A DNA stretch of 64,000 bases from Incurvaria masculella (GCA_946894095.1 OX335650.1:7316001-7380000); one strand, 5' to 3'. Counted from the first letter of the stretch, positions 41,484-53,763 are shown. Notes: a model not told the origin generated them from the sequence alone. A program made the numbers and translations.

Positions 41484-44363
41484 CAAAGTTTTGTTTTGAT
41501 TAGGGATTATTATGTTTTTGTTCTCAGTGTTTGTACTAAAACTAACTACTTATTAGTAACTCCACAGGCCACTCATATAATTTACCTACAGAAATCAGTT
41601 TTCATAACAATCCCAAACTAGGGACGTCAAACTCGGTTCCTTGGCCGTTCACGTAATTGTAAGCCGTACATTCCTAAATCCTAAATCCACGTAGTGACTA
41701 CAGTTGCTGTCAGCGCCACTATAAAAGGCACATAATGATATTGTTATCCATAAAGCTAAATGAGCAGATAGTCATCGGACATTTGCATGTTTCAACAGTT
41801 AGCGTAGGGAGGGAGGTATCTGGTAGCATTCGCAGAGATAGTGCCACACGATTCCTTTGCGGCGACTTATTAGGAGAAGGCGGTTGGCTATATCTGTGCC
41901 CTGTATGTAGCCTGTGGGCCGTAGCTGGCGCCCACTTCGACCTTCATAGCTGTAGACCGGACTTTGTTTGGCTGTGCTGTGGCAATAATAATGTGCATTG
42001 ACGTTACAAATTATCATTTTTATCCATACTCAATGTGATTCATGTCGTGGTGAATTACTTTGGAAAAAGTTCTTATAAATGTTACTTTCAACGTTTCAAA
42101 TGCAAACTATGAATGCAGATTAACATTTCCTTAGACCTAAACGCTCTTAGCCTCAGATCATAAAGCGAACACTTGATGATCATACAAAACATGAATCTTC
42201 AAAGTCGATTGAACACAAACATTTTGTACCTGCTTCGAAAGTACAGGCACCATCAAATAATTCGAACCCTGTCGAAGCCCCTCATCCCTACCCGGATAAA
42301 TCCGCAACTCCGATACGGTTTTTGGGTCTTTTACCGAAACTGGCTGCATAACCTTTTTCGGCCATTCGAAATGTCTCAACGAAATCCCTGGTCAAGGTTT
42401 TTGCGGATTCCCCATTCTCCATTTATATACCGAACCATTCCGGAGTGAACTGGAGTTGAAAAGAACTTTTTACTCGGTTGCTACGAACAATGTTTATTGT
42501 AGCTTGGTAGGTTGGGTTGACGTTCGAGTAAAACGAAATACTCCAAATTAAAGTTGTCAATTCGCGCCGGTAAGCGGCACTTACGCGTTGAAATAACACG
42601 GCCAGAGGTTATTTACTTGTGGCAATATTGATTTGTCACGCTGAGCATGGATTTAAAGTCGATAAAAGCGACTGCCTGCCGACGCCTCTAGACATTACCA
42701 ATTTTAAGCATGCTCAGATTATAATCCTAGTCGTGCAAGCTCATGAAAATGTGGCACTTAATTCGAAATCTGGTCGGTAACCCAGCTAAAAATTGTATGA
42801 CGCCTGACATTACCATGCTGATGGATTATCGTCCATATGCTCAAGTAACCATGAATAAACGCAACTGGAAAGGTCGATGAGGACTAATTTCGTAGCTTCG
42901 GCGAAACGATGAAGTAGCAAATGTTAGCGAAACCCGATATTCTGTGCGAAAAGACAAATCTTTTCGGACAGAACATCGCGTGGCGCTAACATTTCATTTA
43001 CCGCTTTCTGCGTGCAAAAGACGGGTTCGGATAGTGTCCCCGTTATATTGTCAAGCCGTGATATTATGTCAATATTGTAAAATCACGGATTGTGGTAATT
43101 TTTTAACGGTCATGTTGTGAAATCATTGTAATTATTCCGCTAATCCCGGAGGTCGGGAAGTTCTACGAGAATATCCCAACATCGCAGCCAACCCCACGAC
43201 ATCCTGCACTTAATCCCACAGAAGTTGCTGCGCGACTGCAAAACCGGGCGCGTCCGACCCGGAGGCGCGTCGAGCGACAGGAAACGTGCGGCCGCTGCAC
43301 GCCGCGGCGCATGCGCCACGATGCCATTTAAGGTTAACCGTCACGTCACACATAACCGCTGCCGTGGCGCTGTGAGCTGGTTAATAGAACCTACTTACAG
43401 GGAACCCTACTTACGAGACCAGTGCAGACTCCACCGATTATAGATAAACGTTTTCCAGTACCTACAAATGGTCTTCGACTTTAAACGATCCATGCTTCTT
43501 GGCTTCGAACTTAAAATATTATTTTCGTCCGAAAATAAATACGAAAATGTTTATAAAGATAAACATCGCTAACCCACCGAGTAAAGATTTAGTTTTCTAT
43601 AGATTGTTGTATGTGATTGTTGTAAGGGACGGTAACTAAAACATAAAACATGGAAGTGTAAAATGCATGGCTAAACACCACAAGCTGCTGTCAACACGCC
43701 GCATATGAAAGTGTGTGAGCATGGCCCTGTAGTCGACTAGAAGACTCTCTGAACGAACAGTCGCACAGAGAACGCAGCGAGACTAATATGGATCATAATA
43801 CAAAGTTATGCGAAGATGGATTTATCGACAATAAACAGTATCTTCGTTGTTTCGCAACCCTTGTCTGCGAATATCGTAAAGTGGAAGCAACTGTCTCATG
43901 CCGTACGTTCGAATTGTTAACTCGTTAGTCACTGCACTTAGGGCCTCAGACTCGAAGCAGAACCAATTGGTGTGCAAACTGTGCTATTACATTAATGAAA
44001 GGGTCATTAATTTGCAGTAATCTCATCCTTTGCAGATGCAATTTTGCACGGCCCTGTGGGAATAAACATACAAATTTAACATGCTTCATTAAATTACGAA
44101 TTTCGCATAGAAGGGAATGACATAGGTAATTAGGGTCGAAGGGAGCAGGAAAGTCAAGCAATCCATCACGTTGATATTGGCGTTTGTTTGGGGAGCTGCC
44201 GTTGGCTGCGCCCGGCCCGTGCCAATCGGAAGTGAGCCTGATCGATTCCTGATTGGTCTCACGTCGGCGGACTGGCCGGTATAGAATTTCTTATGTGTAC
44301 TCTGTTTGATGATTCTGCCCTTCCACCAAATCGTCTTTGGATCTGTTTTCGCAAACACAAGCG
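41484..44363. other. 2.9 kb with no recognised gene or repeat
   Basis: The longest stretch without a shared repeat. Small frames (41735-42017, 42158-42448, 43225-43443, 44089-44358) have no domain. 43225-43370 is GC-rich. Probably intronic or intergenic host DNA. Confidence 0.4.
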
Positions 44364-44621
44364 TTTTTAGGGTTCCGTACCCAAAGGGTACCCAAACGGA
44401 ACCCTATTACTAAGGCTCCGCTGTACGTCCGTCCTTCCGTCCATTTTTCCGTCCGTCTGTCACACGGCTGAATGTCATGAACCGTAATAGGTAAGCAGAA
44501 ATAGGTAAAATATAAAAAATATAAAAATTACAAAATTTAAAACGTATTATTTTTATGTTAAATCTTGTACTATGGTACGGAACCCTTCGTGTGCGAGTCC
44601 GACTCGCACTTGGCTGGTTTT
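44364..44621 (-). repeat. E-family element, copy E6
   Basis: Starts TTTTTAGGGTTCCGTACCC, short degenerate ACGG tract, ends CGCACTTGGCTGGTTTT. Internal deletion of roughly 40 bases compared with E4. Confidence 0.9.
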
Positions 44622-45656
44622 CTCTTGGATCTTTCCACAAAGGATTTTTATTTAGCTGATTTTTCGGTCACGCAATGACCGTAAGTGGGATGGGATGAAA
44701 AAAATTAACACATGCATTGCTTTTAATTTTTTTTTCAGAATATAAACTTTTACATTTAAACAAGATATCCTCCACATTGTCCATCAAATGCCGGTGACAT
44801 ATCGTATTAGAATCAATTCACTTTGTATATAATTCAGGTGATATCAATCTAGCAATTTAGATTCATCATGAATTGACCAAAGCTAGTCCTACTAGGCTTG
44901 CATATGTCTTATTGAATATGTAGGACAAAACGAGGCCGCGTAACCATCAAGTGAACAGACTAAGCAGGCGGTGCGACGTGGTTGTGGTATCGTGGATCGG
45001 ACAGAACCAGACAGGCGGGGAATCGTGGGTATTTAATCAAACGTAGGAACTCGCCTCCGCGATTAAATAATTGAAGTACTCGCTTTTCTTTACTATCTTT
45101 TTTGCATTTGAAACCACGTTATATTCCAGTATTGTTTCTATCTATCACTGCTTAGGCAACGTGTTGCCAAGGAAAAACTAGAATTCTGAAAAATAAAATT
45201 AAAAATATAACTGGCGTTTTTTTATTTAGCATCACTCCATATGAAAGAGTTCGGAAAAGTAGCCCAAATGTACGGGGCGGGCGAACATTTTTTAGGCCGT
45301 ACAACAAAATGTTTTGTAGCTTTTTGCTCCAAATAGGCCATGGAACACTTGGTTAACGTTTGGACTATACCACATCCGTTATTGTTTGAGTTGTTTATTT
45401 CAAACTGTGATTTCAAATCACAAACATCAAAATCGTTTGACAGCCGTCGCTCTTGAAAACGAAAATCATTGAACTTAAAAGTGTTTTATTAATAGGTAAT
45501 TATAATTTTTTGGTAAGGTCGTTTCGGAGCTTTCGCAAAAGTTGTTATACTTCATCAAAACGAACGCAATATCTACATATGTTTTGTGTTATTGGCATTT
45601 TTTTATTTATTTATTATAGCCCAATATAACCCTATATATAAATTACTATTGTTATC
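44622..45656. other. No gene recognised
   Basis: AT-rich. A 64-residue minus frame (45222-45416), ending PNSFIWSDAK, looks mildly protein-like but has no splice context or domain that I can name. Confidence 0.35.
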
Positions 45657-46212
45657 TTAAGGTGGCCCAACCCGCTCATCTCCCCATACAAAAGGGGAAA
45701 GAAGATCACGCCCATATTTCTTGTCAGAGATCCAAAATGTTGCTCAAAATAGCTTTATTTGATCGAACTGGATGTCTGATGACCATTGGCATTGTACAAT
45801 TATAAAAGTGTTTGGTTTCTAAGTTATAAGGTCCGAAAGTTCGAATTTTTCGCGCGTTTTATACAATAACTTTGGAGGTGGATTACGCAATGATAAAGTA
45901 ACAACATCGTAAAAAGATTAGTCATCAGACATAGCTTATTTAATCAAGATTTATAATCTATTTGGTTTTTGTTAGATTTTTGACTACAGCGGTCGTGGTT
46001 TACTTTTAGCTATAAGTCTTTTTGAAATTAAAATTTTCGTAAATCTTACCAAATCATACACTATGCACATGGTCTTTTTTGTGGACATGTTGCATCTTCC
46101 TCATCACGGAGCCTGTCTTATTCTTTGAAACAGAGAAGGTCCCAGAGCGCAACAGCACGGTTTTGTACCGTGCCTGCGAATGAGTTAGGCCCGCCGGGTT
46201 GGGCCACCTTAA
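45657..46212 (+). repeat. C-family MITE, copy C6
   Basis: TTAAGGTGGCCCAACCCGCT to GGTTGGGCCACCTTAA, 556 bp, both TTAA edges intact, hairpin GCACGGTTTTGTACCGTGC at 46155-46173. Very similar to C7, so these two may be the youngest members. Confidence 0.92.
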
Positions 46213-46227
46213 TTATAAATTTGGATA

Positions 46228-46500
46228 CTTTTGGTTATAAATCATCCCACTGCTGGGCGAAGGCCTCCCCCATCTTCTCCCACTTTTCTTTGTCTTGGGT
46301 TAGCCGCGTCCACATCTTCCCAGCGAAAGCGTCCAGTTCGTCTCTCCATCTTGTTGGTGGGCGACCGCGACGCCGAGTGCAGTTAGTAACGGGGACACCA
46401 CACAGTGCTCTCTTTTGTCCAACGTTGGGCCTGCATTCGCATTATGTGCCCAGCCCATTGCCATTTGGCTAATTTAGCCATTTTGATGGCGTCTTTTACT
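46228..46500 (-). pseudogene. non-LTR retrotransposon (RTE-like), C-terminal pol fragment
   Basis: The minus strand reads KLAKWQWAGHIMRMQAQRWT then KESTVWCPRY and a stop. After a one-base shift it continues RRGRPPTRWRDELDAFAG, KMWTRLTQDKEKWEKMGEAF and AQQWDDL with a natural stop. W.WAGH..R, GRP.TRW.DEL and the closing GEAFAQQWDD are hallmarks of the C-terminus of insect RTE-type (and related) reverse transcriptases. The frameshift and the premature stop make it non-functional. It begins 16 bases from the end of C6. Confidence 0.8.
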
Positions 46501-47217
46501 TTTGTTCATGCCCTCATTGCCTTGTTGGATTGGCATTCATGACCTTGAAATATAACTTCGAAAGTGCATTGTCAAATGTGTACCTCATCATGCGCCGTCA
46601 GCTTATGACATCGGTACTTATTTTACCAAATTTGCAAATAAAAGCCCTTCCCAATTAATAACTAAAGAGATAGGAGACGATAGCAGACGACTTATTCTGT
46701 GACGATAGCTATACGATCGTTTGGAAGCCATCACAAAGTGGTCGAACGTTTCGTCAACAGTGGACGGTGGGGAGTGTATTGCAAGCGGGCCATATCAATG
46801 AAATGGGCACGTCCATAATCCGGTTCGCCCTCTCCGTTATGCGCCGTTCACACCGAGCCGAGCACTGAACATGCATAGCGCTTTGATCGCAATATTCCGT
46901 GGCTTTGATGGTCACTAATGCAATGTCTGTTCGTGCAACTACATCGCATGATAACCATGGAGGTGAAGAAATAATTTCTTCACCTCCATGATGATAACAG
47001 TAATTTCCTGCATGGTTTCCTTTATTTAAATTGAAATATTTATGATCGTATTCGTATCGCATTCACGTAAAGTAAATACATCGCGTAACTCAGTATACAT
47101 TTTAAGAAGGCATTTCATTGCTAACTCGACCTTGCGACCTCTAAACGATAATCAATACTGAAATACATTTTGGGTTATTATTGCCTGAATTAATTTGAAT
47201 CCCCGCCCACTTCAGTC
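46501..47217. other. No gene recognised, apart from the palindrome below
   Basis: A 102-residue minus frame (46754-47062) spans the palindrome at 46956-46990 and has no domain. Confidence 0.35.
46956..46990. repeat. Perfect 35-base palindrome
   Basis: CATGGAGGTGAAGAAAT, one centre base, ATTTCTTCACCTCCATG. Seventeen pairs with no spacer. The first 15 bases recur at about 16611, followed there by TGCCTCCATG. Confidence 0.9.
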
Positions 47218-47312
47218 ACCACTTTCTTTCTCTTTGTCCGTGTTTTCCATCCAGTTCAATGTAGCCGTGCTCGTAAAGAGAATGTCCTAACATGGCACCT
47301 AATGTATTCGTG
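47218..47312 (+). repeat. SINE S, fragment with internal deletion
   Basis: CACCACTTTCTTTCTCTTT from the head region is joined directly to TTGTCCGTGTTTTCCATCCA from the body, then TGTAGCCGTGCTCGTAAAG and CATGGCACCTAATG. Confidence 0.7.
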
Positions 47313-47962
47313 AATTATTCTTCGTGCCCTTTTCTGTAAAGTAAATAGTTTTTTCGTTTGAGTGGCATTTCCCTAAATAACTCATTATAGAATGTAAAAA
47401 TGAAAAATAAGCAGTTCTTAGCGATTAATGACAGTTCGAAGATTTTTTTAAGCATAAATGGCTGAAGCTAGTTTTTTACAGAGACCCTCTAACAAATTCA
47501 AAAACATTATTCGCGTCCGTGTGAACGCGTCTATTGTATGTACGTCTCGAGCGCGTGTGATGCCAACGGTACCTCTCGTGAAATGCCGGCGACCCCCCCC
47601 CCCCCCCCCCCTTTCGCTGCTCTGCCCCGCAACAATGGCCGCCTCCGTATCCAAGAATTACTGATCTTACGTAATTATACAGTTACATCTATTAAGCGTT
47701 GGTTGAGCAAAAATCTTCATTAAATTGTTTTCAACGTGATATACAACAATGTACACGAGTACAAAGCTAGGAGTTAATTTTAGATCATAGCGAGATTTTT
47801 CATTGGAACGTAATAAAATGGGATTCGTTTGGTAAAAGAGGGACATCATTAAAACACAATGAAATCAACATTCTTGACATCACTTTACGTACAACTTTAC
47901 TGACCGAAAACGCATAGCCTAGACCGATGGACCTAGAGTTTTAAAATTTGGAAAATAAGGCA
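47313..47962. other. No gene; 19-base poly-C tract
   Basis: Nineteen C at 47593-47611 within a CpG patch that also holds ACAATGGCCGCC (47631-47642). Proline-rich frames across it are artefacts of the C run. Confidence 0.4.
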
Positions 47963-48505
47963 TTAAGGTGGCCCAACCCGCTCATCTCCCCATACAAAAG
48001 GGGAAAGAAGATCACGCCCATATTTCTTGTCAGAGATCCAAAATTTTGCTCAAAATAGCTTTATTTGATGGAACTAGATGTCTAATGACCATTGGAATTG
48101 TAAAATTGTATTTGGTTTCCAAGTTATAACGTCCGAAAGTTCGCATTTTTCGCGCGTTTTATACAATAACTTTGGATGTGGATTACGCAATGATAAAGTA
48201 AAAACATCTTAAAAAGATTAGTCATCAGACATAGCTTATTTATAATCGATTTGGTTTTTGTTAGATTTTTGACTGCAGCGGCCGTGGTTTACTTTTAGCT
48301 ATAAGTCGTTTTGAAATTAAAATGTTCGTACCTAAATCTTACCAAATCATACACTATACACATTGTCTTTTTTGTGGACAGGTTGCATCTTCCTCATCAC
48401 GGAGCCTGTCTTATTCATAGAAACAGAGAAGGTCCCAGAGCGCAACAGCACGGTTTTCTACCGTGCCCGCAAATGAGTTAAGCCCGCCGGGTTGGGCCAC
48501 CTTAA
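47963..48505 (+). repeat. C-family MITE, copy C7
   Basis: TTAAGGTGGCCCAACCCGCT to GGTTGGGCCACCTTAA; 543 bp; close to C6. Confidence 0.92.
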
Positions 48506-49519
48506 GGAGGTTTTTTTATTCCATCTCAATGATCTAATACCGTGGCGTCGCGGCGGTATGTTAGAAGCAGATATTTTTTACTCGTTGTTAAGAAGGAACG
48601 GAAACGTTCAGAGGCCGAGAACAGGAATATTGTTTCTTGAGACGCGTCAGAAATTCCGGGTGAGAATCTTTTTCAGATATAATTTGTTGCTGTTTCGGAC
48701 ACACGGAAATACAATAATTTAAATATGTTTTATTCTTGTGATCTGATATTTAGGCAGAAGTTCCTAATAAATAAAGTAGAATTTCACCTTCAATGTTTGT
48801 TCACGATTCGAGTATACTGCATTGTGGGTGACAGGAAGAATAATGGTAAACATACGGCTGGAGACAGTCATTGAATGTTGAAAGCCGACACCCGAGGAAT
48901 GTCAACGTGCCATTAAAGTTCCATTAGCTGCACTGAGCGCAGATATTGTTCCAATATGCGTCGACACGACACACGAGACGACAGTGATGGCCCATCACCA
49001 TCCAAAGACGTTTTTATGCAGGTAAATATTCGCCAACCACACCTTGTGTGGGCTTTGCTATTGTTACGTAAATTAACGTGTTAGTCCGACTATACCTGTT
49101 ACTATATATATCGTAGAGGCGACAGGAGTGAGTATTTTTTTCTCTGCATATACGAGTAGGTTAGAAAGAGCACTTATTGTGCATCCATTTAAAAGAACTG
49201 TGGTGACTACCTCTAATGTGACGAATATCTAACAGTTGTCTGTTGAGGAATACAGAAATATCGCACCAGCGATTTCACATCACCAGCGATTTGGCTCTGA
49301 CCATTCTAAAATTTCGATGATATTATTTATTACCAAAGATACCACACAGATAATACGGCTAATCTGAAAGTCTATCTAAACTTGGCTGCTATGCTATCGC
49401 CATATGCTTACTTAGTTATGTAGATAGAGAAGGCCTGTCACGGGTAGCCGTGATGTCATGATGTCAAACGATGAATGATGATTGTCATGAATAAAACAGT
49501 CAGTTTTAAACTATTGACT
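48506..49519. other. No gene recognised
   Basis: A 76-residue plus frame (48492-48722) starts inside C7. CCGG|GTGAGAATC at about 48658 would serve as a splice donor, but I see no matching acceptor. Confidence 0.3.
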
Positions 49520-50118
49520 TGGACACCCGACATAGCTGTTAAGTTGACGAAGGCGTTTACAATCGAAAAACCTCGCTATAAATACTCAATATTTATAAAC
49601 TAAGGTTATTTTAATCCTCTGATAGTACTTATCAGACTGATGACCGTACAAATTCACTTTTGTCAAAAGACATAGTCATTGCCGGAGAATTATATCTTCT
49701 ACCAGAATTATCTGACTTAAATTTTACTAATAAACATATGGACTTACTATATCGGATGGATAAGCAGAAGCGTAAATAAATCCATCCAATAGTTATCTGG
49801 CTGTTTATCTGACCATTGAAAAATCATCCCAAGTAATTTTTAATTTAAGACTTTTCACATTGTGGGTTGTTGTTTACTCGTAGTTCTTAGTTCTTTGCCT
49901 TAAGACCGTTCTACCTAAAATGCAAGTTTAGGCAGTAGCATTAAGGTATGAAATTATAATTGTATTATATCATTAATGTGGACGAAAAAAAAAGATTTTT
50001 TTTTAACTTATAGACCAGTGAAGTTTCTTTGCGGGTTCTTCTTCACTGGTTGATCTAATCCGCGGATCAATTCAAAAGTTTGACTACCAGAAGTTGAATG
50101 AATAAATGAAATTAAATA
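49520..50118 (+). repeat. B-family non-LTR 3' end, copy B2, interrupted by M1b
   Basis: Longest B copy: GACACCCGACATAGCTGTTA, GTTGACGAAGGCGTTTAC, then (after M1b) GACTTTTCACATTGTGG, AAGTTTCTTTGCGGGTTCTT and a tail ending AATGAATAAATGAAATTAAA. It is the reverse of the copy at 5145. Confidence 0.7.
49615..49836 (+). repeat. M1 MITE, copy M1b, nested in B2
   Basis: TGTCAAAAGACATAGTCATT, ACTAATAAACATATGGACTT, CGGATGGATAAGCAGAAGCG and the end TTGAAAAATCATCCC match M1a at 61719. The left end is eroded. It separates two parts of B2 that are contiguous in B1, so it came later. Confidence 0.75.
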
Positions 50119-50620
50119 AAGTGCTCTGTGGTCTTCATGAACCGCTGTCTGTAAGAAGTAATATTGGTTGCAAACAAAATGACGAGATAATTACAACACC
50201 TAGGGTGGTGGTGCATACCACGACATGCGGGAATGTGTCTTGGGCCGTGTCGCGTCAGCTACAAGCAAGACATGCTACAAGATAGCTGTGGCGCCGCACA
50301 GGAATGCCGGACAGGACAGGGCAAACCACGCTGACGCGATGCTATCTCCGTGTGCTGCGTCTGTGTGTATTACTGTGTATTCAGCATCGATATAAGTATT
50401 CAGCCCGTGCGCCTGTGCACGGGCTATTTGTACGGAAGTCGGTGTTATTTGCGATAATTCGTTCATGCGCATTTAGCCGTAGCCTGACGTACGTGGTCTC
50501 TTGTGTTTATAACCACGGATTGATTAGAGAATGATTAGATTAGTGAATTTCCATTAAGAATTTCGCTTATTGTTCGTAACCCAAGTAACACTTACTGTCC
50601 CCATTGTTTGTTCAAGCTGA
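50119..50620. other. No gene recognised
   Basis: A small stem CAGCCCGTGC / GCACGGGCT lies at about 50400-50425. Frames on both strands over 50275-50534 have no domain. Confidence 0.35.
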
Positions 50621-51005
50621 CCGGCAGTGCAATTACGAAGCACAAAATTGGGTGTAGGTTGCTGTACTTACAGCAATATGACAGCTTTTGCGATTACGAA
50701 ATCGATGCATTCACAAATGGTGCGGCACTCAGCGCTACCCGCAGCAATTAGGTCAACTCCATACATTTCGCGTCGAATCGGTATTACGGAACGGCAAAGA
50801 ACTGTCAAATGCGGGGAGGTAAACGCCTATTTCGCCTGCTCCTCTAGTCAAGTACCTCAAAAGTTGACCTATTGTCGTCACAGATTGGTCCGTGCTGGAT
50901 GTAGGTGGATGAAAAACGGCTTCGTAATCGCGCTTTAGAAATGACGGGGGCGCACCTACACGTACCGCGGCACCATCCTCAAATTTTGCGTAATCGCACT
51001 GCGGG
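50621..51005 (+). repeat. H-family MITE, copy H1
   Basis: 385 bp with inverted ends CCGGCAGTGCAATTACG and CGTAATCGCACTGCGGG. Interior blocks: TTGGGTGTAGGTTGCTGTAC, ACCCGCAGCAATTAGGTCAA, GCACCTACACGTACCGCGGC. A frame of 103 residues inside recurs in H2 and is a repeat shadow. Confidence 0.88.
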
Positions 51006-51008
51006 TGG

Positions 51009-51290
51009 GGGATGGAAAACACGAACAAATTTAATTATTGCTTCATTTAATTTCATTTATTTAATCTTTTTTGGTGGTCAAACTACACTAAGTTACGTCA
51101 AAAACTATTGATCCGCGGATTCGATCAAATCTGTAAAGAAGAATCCGCAAAGAAACTTCCATCCACAGTAATAAAATACATCCTTAGATCTAAGTGCTAA
51201 GGGCAATATATTTTTTTGGTAGAACAGTTTATTATCACCATCTTTCATTCAATGCGATGATACCAAACTACCGCCTAGTAGCCCCCGCTT
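51009..51290 (-). repeat. SINE S, fragment split by B3
   Basis: GGATGGAAAACACGAACAA (to about 51043) and, beyond B3, CATCTTTCATTCAATGCGAT to CTACCGCCTAGTAG (51235-51288) are parts of one minus-strand SINE body. Confidence 0.65.
51042..51231 (-). repeat. B-family non-LTR 3' end, copy B3
   Basis: TTCATTTAATTTCATTTATT at the tail, then CTACACTAAGTTACGTCA, TTGATCCGCGGATTCGATCA and GAATCCGCAAAGAAACTTCC. Inserted in a SINE. Confidence 0.7.
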
Positions 51291-51570
51291 TCTACCCTCC
51301 GTCCTCCAGTAACCGTTAGAGAAAAAAACGCTGCTAAACCACTCGCACCCAACGATTCCCCTCAAGCGATCTTAATTTTTCGAAATACTTGAAAATTATG
51401 GACCCGCCAGCAAAGAAGTTTCACTTCAAAAGCATTTAGTCATTGTTATTTGAATTATATCGGACGTAACTCTCGTAAAGTAGAGTTTCTTCATGTGCCT
51501 GGCGGTAAACCAAAATTTCCGGATAACATTCAGGCGAGTGGGGTGTTGTCTTGAAATATAGCCGTTTCGA

Positions 51571-51946
51571 CCCGCAGTGCGATTACGCAAAATTTGAGGA
51601 TGGTGCCGCGGTACGTGTAGGTGCGCCCCCGTCATTTCTAAAGCGCGATTACGAAGCCGTTTTCTATCCACCTACATCCAGCACGGACCAATCTGTGTCG
51701 ACACGATAGGTCAACTTTTGACAGCTGCGGGTTCATTCACGCAGCGACCTCCCCGCATTTGATAGTTCTTTGGCGTTTCGTAATACCTATTCGACGCGAA
51801 ATGTATGGAGTTGACCTAATTGCTGCGGGTAGCGCTGAGTGCCGCACCATTTGTGAATGCATCGATTTCGTAATCGCAAAAGCTGTCATATTGCTGTAAG
51901 TACAGCAACCTACACCCAATTTTGTGCTTCGCAAATGCACTGCCGG
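51571..51946 (-). repeat. H-family MITE, copy H2
   Basis: 376 bp, the reverse complement of H1 with over 90% of blocks shared by eye (CCCGCAGTGCGATTACGCAA at the left, GCAAATGCACTGCCGGG at the right). H1 and H2 form an inverted pair with a 565-base spacer. Confidence 0.88.
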
Positions 51947-52100
51947 GCCAACTGCCCTATAAACGAAACACGAATATTACCGCAACGGCAGTAAAGCAGC
52001 TTTTACAACCGTAACGGTCCTCGTGATTTGCCGTAATATTTCGGTAGCTGCCTCCACTGCAAAATTTATTCACCGATTACCGAGTTTGCGCTACGGTCTT

Positions 52101-52457
52101 CAGAGCCTGTAGTCCTAGTTGTCACTTAAATTGGCGTTTACGGCAAACCGATCGACTGGCGGTTTCAAATGTATGAAGTAATTGAAGAGCGCGCGCAGTG
52201 GGCTTCAATCGAACTACCATTTGCCGGATTTGAGAGCTTACTCAATGTTGCCGTAAATACGTCGACGTTTCCGTTTACGCCGACTTCGCGTTTTCATGCA
52301 AATCGGAAGTCCGAGTTTGACTTTGACAGTCTATAGAAGCAAAACCACAGAATATCGAGTAAAAATGTGTATGGAGTTTGACGTTTTTACGGAAAACGTC
52401 AGTCGTTCGGTTTGCCGTTAACGCCAATTTAGGTGAGAACTCAAACTGACCACTCAG
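52101..52457 (+). repeat. D-family MITE, copy D5
   Basis: CAGAGCCTGTAGTCCTAGTT at the left, ACTCAAACTGACCACTCAGA at the right. More diverged than D1 and D2. Confidence 0.88.
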
Positions 52458-52516
52458 AGGTGAAATCGAATCGGGTCGAACCATAGGGTCGAACTAACTA
52501 CCATCAGTTTCATCAT

Positions 52517-52795
52517 ATTTTTAGGGTTCCATACCCTAAGGGTCCCCATTACTAAGCCTCCGCTGTCCATCCGTCCGTCCGTCCATCTGTCCGTCACAGG
52601 GCTGTATCTTATCAACCGTGATAGATAGATGGTTGAAATTTTCACACACCGCTATAACACAAATAGTGAAAATGAAAAAATATTTAATTTAAACGGGCCC
52701 GAAACAACAAGAAACGTTATTTTATTTTGTTAAACCTTGTACGATGGTACGGAACCCTCCGCGTACACGTCCGACCCGAACTTGGCCGGTTTTTT
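52517..52795 (-). repeat. E-family element, copy E7
   Basis: TTTTTAGGGTTCCATACCCT to GAACTTGGCCGGTTTT; the hairpin at the 5' end is mutated (CGTACACGTCCGACCCG). Confidence 0.9.
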
Positions 52796-53448
52796 ATTTT
52801 GTGTTCTGAAAATTCTATTGAGGCTGTGTATTTCATATTTTATGTTGTATTCTGACAATTCAATTAATGCTCTGTATGTCATATTTTATTTTATATTTTG
52901 ACAATTATTAGTACTTGATTCGATTAACTTATTTATTTATCAGTTTATAAATATTAATAAAAGTTAAATTTAAATGCCGCATTAGGTAATATTAGGTGTT
53001 AAGTTATAACTGTATGTAGTAGTAGTGAGTTTTTAACTCTAATTTTAGCCTCTTGCCATGGAATATATTTTGACGTGTTCCATAAGTGTCCCAAAGGTTA
53101 AATATACAATAGAATACAATACAACCATGCTAATACGAGTGGCTACGCTGCCGCTATACATATAAGTTTCGGTCGCGACTCCGGCCCTTCCTTACTCGTT
53201 GTCGCCAAGGATTGAGCAGACAACTAGCGAGGCCCCAGGGGAGCGATAAAGTGCGCCCACAGTATCGGCTGGAGCGGCGACGCCTAACTCATGGCGGTAC
53301 GCAAATAACTATCAAGTGATCGGATTTATATCGCTTCGATGACGCCCACGGTGTAGGGTTCGGGCAGATTGAGCTAACACCAGCTCTCCTGCGAAGTAAT
53401 GTCCCTTTTTGGGGAGTAATTATCTGGTTGCTGCCGTGTCTCGTTCAC
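52796..53448. other. No gene; G-family end fragment at 53126-53215
   Basis: GTGGCTACGCTGCCGCTATA then CATATAAGTTTCGGTCGCGA and CTCCGGCCCTTCCTT match the G ends at 2650 and 62582. The remainder is AT-rich and includes three TCATATTTTAT-type near-repeats (52830-52900). Confidence 0.5.
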
Positions 53449-53729
53449 TTTTTAGGGTTCCGTACCCAAAGGGTGAAAACGGAAGCCTATTGCTAAGCCT
53501 CCGCTGTCCGCCCGTCCGTCTGTCACAGGGCTGTATCTCATTACCGTAACAGGTAGGAAGCTGAAATTTTCACAGATTATGTATTTATTTTACCGCTATA
53601 ACAACAAATATGTAAAATTATAAAAAAGATTAGGGCCCATACAAAAAACTTTTTTTTTTTATGGTAAATCTTGTACGATGGTACGGAACCCTTCGTGTGC
53701 GAGTCCGACTCGTAGTTAGCCGGTTTTTT
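53449..53729 (-). repeat. E-family element, copy E8
   Basis: CTTTTTAGGGTTCCGTACCC to CTCGTAGTTAGCCGGTTTTT; complete with a short ACGG tract. Confidence 0.9.
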
Positions 53730-53763
53730 ATCATTCTGCGATGTCTTAGATATTTAAACTTTT

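Noticed and set aside
50245..50535. A solo LTR (sequence begins TGTCTTGGG and is moderately GC-rich)
   Set aside because: No second copy, no matching end, no primer-binding site or target duplication visible.
50627..50938. 103-codon frame recurring at 51737-51940
   Set aside because: Shadow of the H inverted-repeat element.
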